From the NCBI RefSeq assembly GCF_014648495.1, contig NZ_BMRF01000008.1, positions 62,001 to 126,000 of the forward strand: a stretch of 64,000 nucleotides of DNA. The letters run 5' to 3'. Position numbers and translations under genes: made by a program. This document shows, in pieces, positions 8,547-16,293 of this stretch. Source of the stretch: Actinomadura cremea (GTDB lineage: Bacteria > Actinomycetota > Actinomycetes > Streptosporangiales > Streptosporangiaceae). How positions within the stretch are numbered: the stretch's first letter is position 1; every line of letters begins with the position of its first letter. Under the pieces are notes generated by a model. That model ran no database searches, was not told the DNA's origin, and saw nothing but the letters and a program-made list of their open reading frames with translations.

Positions 8547-9452
8547 CTACGCGTCGACTCTGACGGGGACGCCGGTCTCCTCGGCCTCCGCCCGCTCGGC
8601 CTCCGGCCGCTCGGCGGCCGGCTCCCCGGGGTCGGGGGCGGCCGGGCGGTTCCGCGGCGGGGCGGTGCGGCCATGGGTCGCGTAGAGCGTGAGCCCGACG
8701 AACGTGAGCCCGCCGACGAGGTTGCCGACGATGGTCGGGATCTCGTTCCAGACCAGGTAGTCCATGATCGAGAAGTCGCCGCCGAGCATCAGGCCGGACG
8801 GGAACAGGAACATGTTCACGATCGAGTGCTCGAAGCCCATGTAGAAGAACATCATGATCGGCAGCCACATGCCGATCACCTTGCCGGGCACGGACTTCGA
8901 CATCATCGCGGCGACGACCCCGGTGGAGACCATCCAGTTGCACAGGACCCCGCGCACGAACAGGGTCAGCATCCCGGCGGCGCCGTGGTCGGCGTACCCG
9001 ACCGTCCGGCCCTCGCCGATCGTGCCGAGCTGCCGTCCGACCTCGTCCGGCGGCGTGGAGAAGCCGTAGGTGAAGATCACGGCCATCAGCACCGCGACGG
9101 TGAGCGCGCCGCCGAGGTTGCCGAGGAACACCAGCCCCCAGTTGCGCAGCAGCGAGCGGGGCGTGACGCCCCGCCGCTTGTCGAGCAGCGCCAGCGGGAC
9201 CAGCGTGAACACGCCGGTCAGCAGGTCGAACCCCATCAGGTACACCAGGCAGAACCCGGCGGGGAAGAGCAGCGCGCCGAGCAGCGGCTCGCCGGTCTGC
9301 ACCGTGACGGTGACCGCGAACGCCGCGCCGAGCGTCAGGAGGGCGGCGGCCATGAACGCGCGGATGAGGGTGTCGCGCGTGGACATGAAGACCTTCGCCT
9401 CACCGGCGTCGACCATCGACCGGACGAGATCGGGCGGTTTCACATAGGACAC
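8547..9452 (-). CDS. Formate/nitrite transporter (FNT) family channel
   Basis: A 301-residue FNT channel, a pentameric aquaporin-like pore for small monovalent anions such as formate and nitrite. Six membrane helices can be traced. LVRGVLCNWMVSTGV-type (here LFVRGVLCNWMV) and FFYMGFEHSIVNMFLFP carry the conserved pore asparagine and the central histidine of the family. A charged, glutamate-rich tail of about 35 residues follows the last helix. The GTG start at 9450-9452 has GGAG 7 nt upstream. It lies 160 bp downstream of cynS on the same strand. That pairing suggests it brings in cyanate, or exports or imports nitrite or bicarbonate-related anions, for cyanate use. The family is certain; the ion is inferred. 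Confidence 0.9.
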   Translation of the reverse strand: MSYVKPPDLVRSMVDAGEAKVFMSTRDTLIRAFMAAALLTLGAAFAVTVTVQTGEPLLGALLFPAGFCLVYLMGFDLLTGVFTLVPLALLDKRRGVTPRSLLRNWGLVFLGNLGGALTVAVLMAVIFTYGFSTPPDEVGRQLGTIGEGRTVGYADHGAAGMLTLFVRGVLCNWMVSTGVVAAMMSKSVPGKVIGMWLPIMMFFYMGFEHSIVNMFLFPSGLMLGGDFSIMDYLVWNEIPTIVGNLVGGLTFVGLTLYATHGRTAPPRNRPAAPDPGEPAAERPEAERAEAEETGVPVRVDA

Positions 9453-9612
9453 GGATCCACTCCTCTGCCGTGGACGGCCCGGAAGAGCACCGACCCATTC
9501 CGGGGTATTCGGACCGACCAGGAGAGTCTCGGCAGCGTTGATGCCCGGCGTATGACGAGTCCGAGTTGGCGGTGTTACGTTCGGCTCACACGGCCGCCGG
9601 ACCGCTGTTGGA

Positions 9613-10062
9613 TCACCACTTGTAGTCGAGGAACTTGCCGTCGAAGGTGATGACGACGCGGTCGCCGTCGGGGTCCGGGCGGCGGGCGAAGTCGACGCGG
9701 AAGTTGATGGCGCTCATGATCCCGTCGCCGAACTCGTCGTGGATCAGCTCCTTGAGCGCGGGCCCGTAGACCGACAGCGCCTCGACGAAACGGTAGATCG
9801 TCGGATCGTTCATCGCGGCCGGGTCCGCGCCGCGCGTGGGCTGGAGCTGGAGACTCTCGGCGACCGCCGCGTCCAGATCGAGGAGCCCGCACACCCGTTC
9901 GGCCTGCTCCCGCGTCATCGGGTGCTGCCCCAGCAGCGCGGCGGTCGCCCACACGACCGGGGCGCCGATCTCGTCGGCGATCCGCGACCAGGACAGGCCG
10001 CTGCGCACCTTGGCGGACGCGACGAGGCGCGCGGCCTCGGACTTGCTCATGATCGGTGCCAT
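9613..10062 (-). CDS. cynS: Cyanate hydratase (cyanase)
   Basis: A 149-residue cyanase that converts cyanate and bicarbonate to ammonia and two CO2, for detoxification and as a nitrogen source. The N-terminal helix-turn-helix-like domain (residues 1-75) is typical. The C-terminal catalytic domain has all three active-site residues: Arg91 and Glu94 in DPTIYRFVE and Ser117 in FGDGIMSAINF, matching Arg96, Glu99 and Ser122 of the E. coli enzyme. The ATG at 10060-10062 is preceded by GAGGAG. An FNT channel gene follows on the same strand. No carbonic anhydrase or CynR-type regulator is nearby. Confidence 0.96.
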   Translation of the reverse strand: MAPIMSKSEAARLVASAKVRSGLSWSRIADEIGAPVVWATAALLGQHPMTREQAERVCGLLDLDAAVAESLQLQPTRGADPAAMNDPTIYRFVEALSVYGPALKELIHDEFGDGIMSAINFRVDFARRPDPDGDRVVITFDGKFLDYKW

Positions 10063-10302
10063 TCGTACTCCTCGAAGTCGGTTGAGTTCCGTCAGGCTGC
10101 CGCTTCGGCGGGCGCCCGGCAATTGACCGGGGGGACCGAAATCAACTCTTAACTCCGAGGAAATGCGAACTTTTGAACCGGCGAACCGGAGTTACGCCGA
10201 GGAAACACGGCCGAAATGGACCTTCTGCTCGGCCGCGTCGGGAACGGGCACACGGCCCTCCGGCCGTCGCGGACGCTCGTGCTCCGCGCGGGCCGAGGGG
10301 CC

Positions 10303-10344
10303 GTGTTCGAGGGGCCGTGTTCGAGGTGACGTGTTCGAGGTGAC
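10303..10344. repeat. Three tandem 14-bp repeats
   Basis: GTGTTCGAGGGGCC followed by two perfect copies of GTGTTCGAGGTGAC, in the 294-bp gap between the HAAS gene and cynS. The gap holds no convincing gene. The repeats could be regulatory or simple slippage. Confidence 0.7.
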
Positions 10345-10356
10345 GTGGGCCGGTGG

Positions 10357-11289
10357 TCAGCGGCGGGCCTTGCGGAAGCAGCCGACGGCCTCGCTCACCC
10401 CGATGGCGAGGATGATCAGCGCCACGGCGGTGTAGGCGGAGTCGTGGTCCGTCCAGTTGGCGCCGTCGACTTCGGCGAGGAACTCGGGGTTGAAGAAGTC
10501 CTGGCGGTAGACGAGCCATGCGAGGGGGAGCGACAGGAGCGCCTGCGCGGCGGCGTGGCAGGCGGCCAGCGGGAGGGTCCAGCCACGGCGGGCGATCCGC
10601 ACCAGGTTCACGGTGATGAGGGCGACGAGCCCGGCGACGACAGGCCAGATCCAGCCGGACCACAGGTCCGGGTCGACGACCTGGAGGCGGGCGCCGTCCA
10701 CGCGGTAGGGCTCGGTGGTGTGCTGCCAGACCAGCAGGAACAGCAGCAGCGCGTCCCACACGATGGCCGCGCACGCCCCCCGCAGCCCCTCGTCCGGACG
10801 CCGCGGCTCGGACAGGTCGTCGGGCGTCCAGGCGCGGGGCGCCGCCCGGTCGCCGACCCGCTCGACGGCGGCGAACACGACGGTGAGCCACGCGATCATC
10901 TGGGCCCCGACGGCGAGCACCGCGCCGACCCCGGCGGCGATCACCTGGCCGATGTTCGCGCCGTCCAGGGCCTCCAGCACCATCAGCAGGATCGTCACGA
11001 ACGGCAGCACCCCGCCCAGCAGCAGCCTGAGCACCCGCACGTACGCCGGGTACAGCTCGGGACCGATCAGGGTGAGCGGGCGGTCGGCGTACCGGGCGGC
11101 GAGCCGGATCGGGTCGCCCATGTCGGTCAGGACGGCGCGCTCCGCGACGGCGCGGTCGTCGTCGGCGTGCCCGTCGACGGCGTCCGCGATCGTGGCGCGC
11201 AGCTCGCCGGCGATGTCGTCGCGCTGGTCGGCCGGGACCCGCCGGACGACCTCCTGGACGTAGCTCTCGGTCAGAGCGCTCGTGCTCAT
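10357..11289 (-). CDS. HAAS-domain membrane protein, partner of PadR
   Basis: A 310-residue protein with a helical HAAS-type domain at the N-terminus (about residues 1-70, with QEVVRRVPADQRDDIAGELR) followed by about six membrane helices. Such proteins are usually encoded next to PadR regulators and are thought to act as membrane-bound signalling partners or permease-prefix proteins; no enzymatic motif is visible. Its ATG overlaps the padR stop codon in an ATGA arrangement, so translation is coupled. Confidence 0.78.
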   Translation of the reverse strand: MSTSALTESYVQEVVRRVPADQRDDIAGELRATIADAVDGHADDDRAVAERAVLTDMGDPIRLAARYADRPLTLIGPELYPAYVRVLRLLLGGVLPFVTILLMVLEALDGANIGQVIAAGVGAVLAVGAQMIAWLTVVFAAVERVGDRAAPRAWTPDDLSEPRRPDEGLRGACAAIVWDALLLFLLVWQHTTEPYRVDGARLQVVDPDLWSGWIWPVVAGLVALITVNLVRIARRGWTLPLAACHAAAQALLSLPLAWLVYRQDFFNPEFLAEVDGANWTDHDSAYTAVALIILAIGVSEAVGCFRKARR

Positions 11290-11624
11290 CGGATCTCCTT
11301 GGTCAGGCGCGACATCGAGGTGACCAGGCTTTGCCATTCGTGCATCAGTCCTTCGCGTACCAGGGAGCCCTTCGGGCTGACCCGATAGAACTTGCGCGGC
11401 CGGGATTCGTCGGTGTTCCACTCGCTGGTGAGCAGTCCTTGCTTCTCCAGCCGGCGCAGCAGGGGGTAGAGGGTGTTGCCGTCGACGGTGACCCCGGCCT
11501 CGTTGAGGGTCTCCAGCAGCGCGTAGCCGTACTGCGCCTCCTCCAGCAGCGCCAGGCAGGACAGGACGACCGTGCCGCGGCGGAGCTCTTGGGCCTGGGT
11601 GAGGATCAGCTCGTCTGAGGTCAC
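11286..11624 (-). CDS. PadR family transcriptional regulator
   Basis: A 112-residue PadR-type repressor with the winged-helix core (LLEEAQYGYALLETLNEAG and TLYPLLRRLEKQGLL are diagnostic) and a short C-terminal dimerisation helix. The GTG start at 11622-11624 has no Shine-Dalgarno sequence, so the message may be leaderless. A near-perfect 19-bp palindrome lies 12 bp upstream and should be its own operator. It forms a two-gene operon with the HAAS membrane protein. The inducer is unknown. Confidence 0.92.
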   Translation of the reverse strand: MTSDELILTQAQELRRGTVVLSCLALLEEAQYGYALLETLNEAGVTVDGNTLYPLLRRLEKQGLLTSEWNTDESRPRKFYRVSPKGSLVREGLMHEWQSLVTSMSRLTKEIR

Positions 11625-11635
11625 GTGTCACACCA

Positions 11636-11654
11636 TAGTGTGTGCCGCACACTA
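11636..11654. promoter_or_regulatory. Candidate PadR operator
   Basis: TAGTGTGTG-C-CGCACACTA is a 19-bp palindrome with one mismatched pair, directly upstream of padR. Its position would block transcription initiation, as expected for autorepression. Confidence 0.6.
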
Positions 11655-11751
11655 CTGTCCATCCCGACTTGTCGTGCGGCGCGCACCGCTGCGCGCCGCA
11701 CCGGGTCGGCCGGGGTAGGTTCGCTGTGGCCGACGACTCCAGGAGGACGCG

Positions 11752-12396
11752 ATGACCACCGACGACCGACTCCTCGACCGGGTGCCGCAGCCGCCGGACG
11801 TCCCGTCCCGGCTCGCCGACCAGATCGCGTTCATCGTCGAGGTCGACCGGCTGAAGACCGTGCTCCGCCGCAGCGTCCTCGTCGCGGACGACCGCCGGGA
11901 GAACGACGCCGAGCACTCGTGGCACCTGGCGCTGATGGTGGCGGTCCTCGCCGAGTACGCCGACGAGCCGATCGACGTGGGACGCACGCTGAAGCTCGTC
12001 CTCCTGCACGACCTCGTGGAGATCTACGCGGGCGACACGTTCCTCTACGACGAGGAGGGCGCGGCGACGCAGGAGCAGCGGGAGCGGGAGGCCGCCGACC
12101 GGCTGTTCGCCCTCCTGCCGGACGACCAGAACACCGGCTTCCGCGCGCTCTGGGACGAGTTCGAGGAGCGGCGGACGCCGGAGGCGAGGTTCGCGAAGGC
12201 GATGGACCGGCTCCAGCCCCTCCTGCTGAACTACAACAACAAGGGCGGCACCTGGCGCACGCCCGGCGTCACCGACGCGGACGTGCGGCGCCGCAAGTCC
12301 GTGATCGGCGACGCCTCCGCGGACCTGTGGGCCTACGCCCAGACCCTCATCGACGAGGGCGCCCGGCGCGCATGGCTCCCCTCCGAGGACGGCTGA
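11752..12396 (+). CDS. HD-domain hydrolase (HDDC2/YfbR-like)
   Basis: A 214-residue HD-superfamily metal-dependent phosphohydrolase. The metal ligands are visible in ENDAEHSWHLALMV (histidines) and LLHDLVEIYAGDTF (the HD pair plus a further aspartate). Relatives with this pattern act as 5'-deoxynucleotidases or nucleotide phosphohydrolases, but the exact substrate is not assignable. AGGAGG precedes the ATG by 5 nt. It is divergent from padR and ends 1 bp from the convergent DUF397 gene. Confidence 0.85.
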   Translation: MTTDDRLLDRVPQPPDVPSRLADQIAFIVEVDRLKTVLRRSVLVADDRRENDAEHSWHLALMVAVLAEYADEPIDVGRTLKLVLLHDLVEIYAGDTFLYDEEGAATQEQREREAADRLFALLPDDQNTGFRALWDEFEERRTPEARFAKAMDRLQPLLLNYNNKGGTWRTPGVTDADVRRRKSVIGDASADLWAYAQTLIDEGARRAWLPSEDG

Positions 12397-12397
12397 G

Positions 12398-12586
12398 TCA
12401 CCGGCGCTCGCGAAGTCGGGCGAAGAGCCCGCGGATCTCGGAGATCGGGATGTCGAGGGTCCCGGCGTCGGGTGACTTGGAGTCGCGGATCCGGACGGTG
12501 CCGCCGACCCGTCCGATCTCGACGCATTCGACGTCGGCGGATGAGTGCCGGGATTTACGGAAAGCGGCTTGCCCGGTGCCGGTCAA
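12398..12586 (-). CDS. DUF397 domain protein
   Basis: A 62-residue DUF397 protein with the standard core FRKSRHSSADVECVEIG, then VRIRDSKSPDAGTLDI. DUF397 proteins are abundant in actinomycetes and usually pair with XRE-type regulators in developmental or antitoxin-like modules; none is next to this copy. TTG 12584-12586 is the best start, with AGGAG 8 nt upstream. The frame is open further upstream but has no family similarity there. It lies 20 bp downstream of the NB-ARC/TPR gene on the same strand and is probably co-transcribed with it. Confidence 0.82.
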   Translation of the reverse strand: MTGTGQAAFRKSRHSSADVECVEIGRVGGTVRIRDSKSPDAGTLDIPISEIRGLFARLRERR

Positions 12587-12606
12587 GGCTCTATCTCCTG
12601 TCCGCG

Positions 12607-14721
12607 TCACAGTTCGGCGATGGCACGTTCGGTCTTCTGTGTCTGCGGGTGGGTGCTGCCGAGCACGCGGCGTTGCACCGACAGCAGCCGCTCGAACTCC
12701 CGCCGTGCGGCCTTCTTCTTGCCCCGGGTCGCGAGGATGCTCGCGAGCGCCGAACTGACGGACATGGTCTCGCTGTGATCCGGTCCGAAGAGCCTGTGCA
12801 GGTCGGACAGAACGGCGCTCAGTTCGCGTTCCGCCTCGTCGTGCATCTGCCTGCCCGCGAGCGTCTGCCCAATGTACTTGCGTGTGATCACCGTGTCGCG
12901 ATGGTGAGCCCCCAGCGCGCGGCATTGCGCTGTATAGACGTCACGGAGCATCGTCTCCGCCTCGTCCAGGCGGCCGAGATGGAACGGGACGCGGGCCAAC
13001 ACCAGCTGGCTGAGGAGGGTGTCCTCGTGCTCCTCGCCGAGAACGGCCCGCCGGTCGGCGAGGACCGTCCGCCACTCCTGCTCGGCCTCGGTGAATCGGC
13101 CCTGGAGCGAGAGGCACAGGCCGACTTCGTGGCGTGCGTGCAAGGTGGATGGCTCATCGGGACCGAGCAGGCGTCCGCGGGATTCGGCGACCTCACGGGC
13201 GATCGGCTCGGCGATAGCCGGGGCCGCGAGCATCCGAAGGGCCTTCGCCAGTGTCAGCCTGAGCGTGAGGACGGCGGGGTGATCGGCCCCCAGCGGCGCT
13301 GCGGTCGCGAGTGTTTCTTCGATGAACGCGCGGGCGAGGAAGTAGCGACTGGCCCGGACAAGGGCGTGGGCGACGCGTGCGGCGGTGGCGGCCGTCTGCT
13401 CCAGGACGGGCTCGTCTGGACGGGACGCGGCGGCCTGCAGGAGTTCGGCCGCGTGCGGGACGAGCGAGGCCCATGACGTCGCGTGTTCGGGGTTCCTCGG
13501 CTCCAGCCGGTCCGCAGCGGCGGCCAGCAGGTCGGCGGCGGCTCTCAGGCGGGCGGGCCGGTCGCCGTTTTCGTGCCGAAGGACCTCGACGACGAGCGGG
13601 TGCACGGTGACGGCCTCCGTGCCGTCGTCGCAGTGGGACGCGAGGGTGATCATCCCGGTGTTCGCGAGCGCCCGCAGGTTCTCGGCAGCGCGGGGGCCGA
13701 GCGTCCCGTGGTCGAGCAGATCGCAGCGGAACGGCGTCCCTCCCGCGAGCCGTGCGAGCACGTGCATGGTGGCCGCGACGTCCGGATGCTCGCCGGTGAG
13801 GGCGTCGAGGGTGAGCCGCCAGGTGCTCGCCACGATCGTGCGATCGTCCGTCCCCGCGCGCATCAGCTCGGGGAACCGGTCGCGGAGCGCATCGGCGTAC
13901 GCGGTGAAAGAGCGTTCGCGGTTGAACGGGGACGACAGGTGCAGGCCCGCGTGGTAGAGGGCGAGGGGCAGGCCGCCGAGGCGCTCGGACAGGGCTCGGG
14001 CCTCGGAGTCGGTGCCCGCCTGTGGCGCGAGGTCGAGCAGCACCCGGGCCCCGTGGTCGGCGGGCAGCCAGCCGACTGTGTGAACGACCGCATGCCGTCC
14101 CCAGACGAGTGGGTCGATGGTGCGGCTGGTGACGAGGACGAGTCCGGACGTGCTCGGGCGGACCCAGCCGGAGCCGTCGGCGGCGGTTCGGCCAGCGACG
14201 GTGAGCGCGCCGGGATCGTCGGCGTTGTCGATGATCAGGACCCAGCCCCGCTGGGGCTCGAGAAATTCCCACAGGACGTCGGCCGGGTTCCGGACGCCCT
14301 GGGAGATGCCCTCGATGTCCTGGGTCGTGGCGCCGAGGGACCGGGCGAGTTCGAGGAGGTCGGAGGTGAGCGCGCCGGTGTCGGTGCCGGACGCCCACCA
14401 GACGCGCCGTCCGGCGGCCAGGGATTCGTCGGCCACCCGCAGGGCGACGGTCGTCTTGCCCGTACCGCCCAGCCCGCCGAGCACGTGGACGGTGCCGTCG
14501 GGTCGCCGGGCGGCGGCGTCGATGGTGCGCACGACGTCCTCGCGCCCCCGGACGCGGTCGGGCAGCCGCCCGGTCGGCGGTCGCAGCACGGCCTGGGAAC
14601 GGACGGTACCCGGCGGTTCGCGGCCGCCCGCAGGCGTCCGCCGGAGCTGTGCCCAGGCGATCGCGGCCGCGAGGGACGTGACGGCGAAGCCGGCGGCCCC
14701 GATCACCGGTTCCAGGTCCAT
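12607..14721 (-). CDS. Membrane-anchored NB-ARC/TPR STAND ATPase
   Basis: A 704-residue protein: an N-terminal membrane helix (about residues 5-25), an NB-ARC-type nucleotide-switch domain with P-loop LGGLGGTGKTTVAL (81-94) and Walker B WVLIIDNAD (about 170), a winged-helix stretch, and C-terminal kinesin-light-chain-like TPR repeats (about 400-704) with the HPxT/LxxAxxL pattern. Such STAND proteins oligomerise when the repeats sense a ligand. In actinomycetes they are linked to development, signalling and sometimes phage defence. There is no recognisable N-terminal effector except the membrane helix, so membrane-associated signalling or membrane damage is possible. The ATG at 14719-14721 lacks a clear ribosome binding site; GTG 18 bp upstream is an alternative. 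Confidence 0.85.
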   Translation of the reverse strand: MDLEPVIGAAGFAVTSLAAAIAWAQLRRTPAGGREPPGTVRSQAVLRPPTGRLPDRVRGREDVVRTIDAAARRPDGTVHVLGGLGGTGKTTVALRVADESLAAGRRVWWASGTDTGALTSDLLELARSLGATTQDIEGISQGVRNPADVLWEFLEPQRGWVLIIDNADDPGALTVAGRTAADGSGWVRPSTSGLVLVTSRTIDPLVWGRHAVVHTVGWLPADHGARVLLDLAPQAGTDSEARALSERLGGLPLALYHAGLHLSSPFNRERSFTAYADALRDRFPELMRAGTDDRTIVASTWRLTLDALTGEHPDVAATMHVLARLAGGTPFRCDLLDHGTLGPRAAENLRALANTGMITLASHCDDGTEAVTVHPLVVEVLRHENGDRPARLRAAADLLAAAADRLEPRNPEHATSWASLVPHAAELLQAAASRPDEPVLEQTAATAARVAHALVRASRYFLARAFIEETLATAAPLGADHPAVLTLRLTLAKALRMLAAPAIAEPIAREVAESRGRLLGPDEPSTLHARHEVGLCLSLQGRFTEAEQEWRTVLADRRAVLGEEHEDTLLSQLVLARVPFHLGRLDEAETMLRDVYTAQCRALGAHHRDTVITRKYIGQTLAGRQMHDEAERELSAVLSDLHRLFGPDHSETMSVSSALASILATRGKKKAARREFERLLSVQRRVLGSTHPQTQKTERAIAEL

Positions 14722-14816
14722 GGCGGGATCATAAGTCACCGCTTTTTCGCGCCCTTTTGTGGTTGGCCGAAGCATCGGATCGGGGATGCGCCGCAAACCG
14801 TCCGGGTGAGGTGTGA

Positions 14817-15678
14817 CGTGCCGCTGCCGATGACACCCTCTGGATAAGGGACGACCTCGACCCCGTCGCCGACTACCTGCGGGCGGTCGATCCGGACAAC
14901 GCCGCTCTGGTCGCCGACCTCGTGCGGACCGCGGCCGGGATCACCGGCGGTTCGGCCGCCGCGTCCGCGCCGCAGTGGGGCGGCCTCGATCCGGCCCGCC
15001 GGGAGTCGCTGACCGGCCGGTCTGGCGCGGCTGGAGCTGCGGATGCGCGCACTCGAACCGCTCTCTACGTGGCGCGCGGTGGCCGGGCCCGTTACGACGT
15101 CGCGCGTGAACGCCTGGACGCGGCCCGCCACACCGACTACATGCTGCGGGCGATGAACAACCTGTTCACCGGGACGGGTCTGGCGGACGACACCTCGGTC
15201 CGCGACCACTACATCGCCGCATGCGTGCGCCGGCACCTCGACCGTCTCGGCCCGGACGCGCGGATCGTCCTGGTCGCCCACAACAACCACATCCAGAAGA
15301 CGCCGGTCACCTACGAGGGCTATCCGACCGCGCTGCCCGCGGGGTACCACCTCGCGCGCGGGCACGGCCCGCGGTACCGGGCCGTGGGCCTGCCCCACAC
15401 CGCCGATCGGGTGCCGGAGACGGACTGGCCCGCCGAGGACTCCCCGGTCGGCTGCACCGTCGGCTACGTCCCCGTCGTCCCGCCCGCCCCCGGCAGTGTG
15501 GAGAGGGCCCTGGGTCGACGCTGGGTTCGGCGGGGCGGTGACGTCGACGGACGTGCGTGCGGCCGAGGGACTCGAACGCATCCGGTCGCAGAGCGCGACG
15601 ATGGACGTGCCCGTCCGCGAGACGTTCGACGCCGTCCCGGCCGCCCCTACCGCGACGCTGGACCGCGCCGGCGCCTAG
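14817..15678 (+). pseudogene. Decayed erythromycin esterase family gene
   Basis: The C-terminal half of an erythromycin-esterase-family protein is readable here but only by switching frames. DYMLRAMNNLFTGTG and GPDARIVLVAHNNHIQKTPV match the family. One extra base near 15015, two extra bases in a CTCTCT run at 15061-15066 and one extra base in a GGG run at 15512-15514 break the frame. Reading across them restores ARLELRMRALEPL, YVARGG and VDAGFGGAV in family order. The N-terminal half, with its catalytic residues, is missing: an in-frame stop lies at 14814-14816 and no start is credible. Sequencing error could explain one shift but not the missing half. I regard it as a non-functional remnant. 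Confidence 0.8.
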
Positions 15679-16229
15679 GACGCATCGCCCTTCCCGGTCG
15701 GTACGGGCTTGTCGGGCACGAGGACGAGGCTGAGGAGATGGCGGGTGCGGCCGTCGTCCGGCGTGGTGCGCGTACGCCGTTCGACGGCCGCCTCGATCTC
15801 CTCGACCAGGGCGGCGAACTCCGCGTCGGTGACCCAGACCGCGCCCTGCCGGTAGACGACGTTCTCGCGGGGCGGGTCGGACTCGTCGTGCGAGATGTAG
15901 CGGTCGAAGTCGGCGACCATCGCCCCGGTGAAGACGGCGAAGGCCGACCGGTGGTCGTCCTTGGTCATGGCGGCGCGGGCGTCCTCGTCGACGAGGGCCT
16001 CGTCCTGGCGGACGCGGTAGCTGCGCTCGACCGTGCCGCGGACGGGCCGTTCGCGGACCACCTCGAGTATCCCGGCCCGGGTGAGGGTCGCCACATGCCG
16101 GTACATGCTGGCCGGTGACACGTCGGGGAGCCGTTCCCGCAGTTGAGCGGTGGTCATCTCGTCGGCGCCGACCAGAGTCTGCAGGATCCGCAGCCGGACG
16201 GGGTGGAGCAGGAGATTCGCGTTCGCCAT
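15675..16229 (-). CDS. Winged-helix transcriptional regulator (ArsR-like)
   Basis: A 184-residue regulator: a winged helix in the first 80 residues (LLLHPVRLRILQTL, MTTAQLRERL, SPASMYRHVATLTRAGIL) and a C-terminal domain of about 100 residues found in ArsR/YobV-like one-component regulators. It is divergent from the alpha/beta hydrolase gene with a 64-bp gap that carries two TGATAAC repeats, so it probably controls itself and the hydrolase/protease pair. Its stop codon shares bases with the end of the erythromycin-esterase remnant. Confidence 0.85.
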   Translation of the reverse strand: MANANLLLHPVRLRILQTLVGADEMTTAQLRERLPDVSPASMYRHVATLTRAGILEVVRERPVRGTVERSYRVRQDEALVDEDARAAMTKDDHRSAFAVFTGAMVADFDRYISHDESDPPRENVVYRQGAVWVTDAEFAALVEEIEAAVERRTRTTPDDGRTRHLLSLVLVPDKPVPTGKGDAS

Positions 16230-16248
16230 GACTTCATGATCTCATACC

Positions 16249-16273
16249 TGATAACGTTCTCGCCGTTGATAAC
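16249..16273. promoter_or_regulatory. Direct repeat TGATAAC in divergent promoter region
   Basis: TGATAAC occurs at 16249-16255 and 16267-16273, 18 bp apart, between the winged-helix gene and the hydrolase gene. It is a candidate binding site for the regulator; part of it may also serve as a -10 element. Confidence 0.35.
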
Positions 16274-16293
16274 AATGAGAGGCGAACCCCCCC

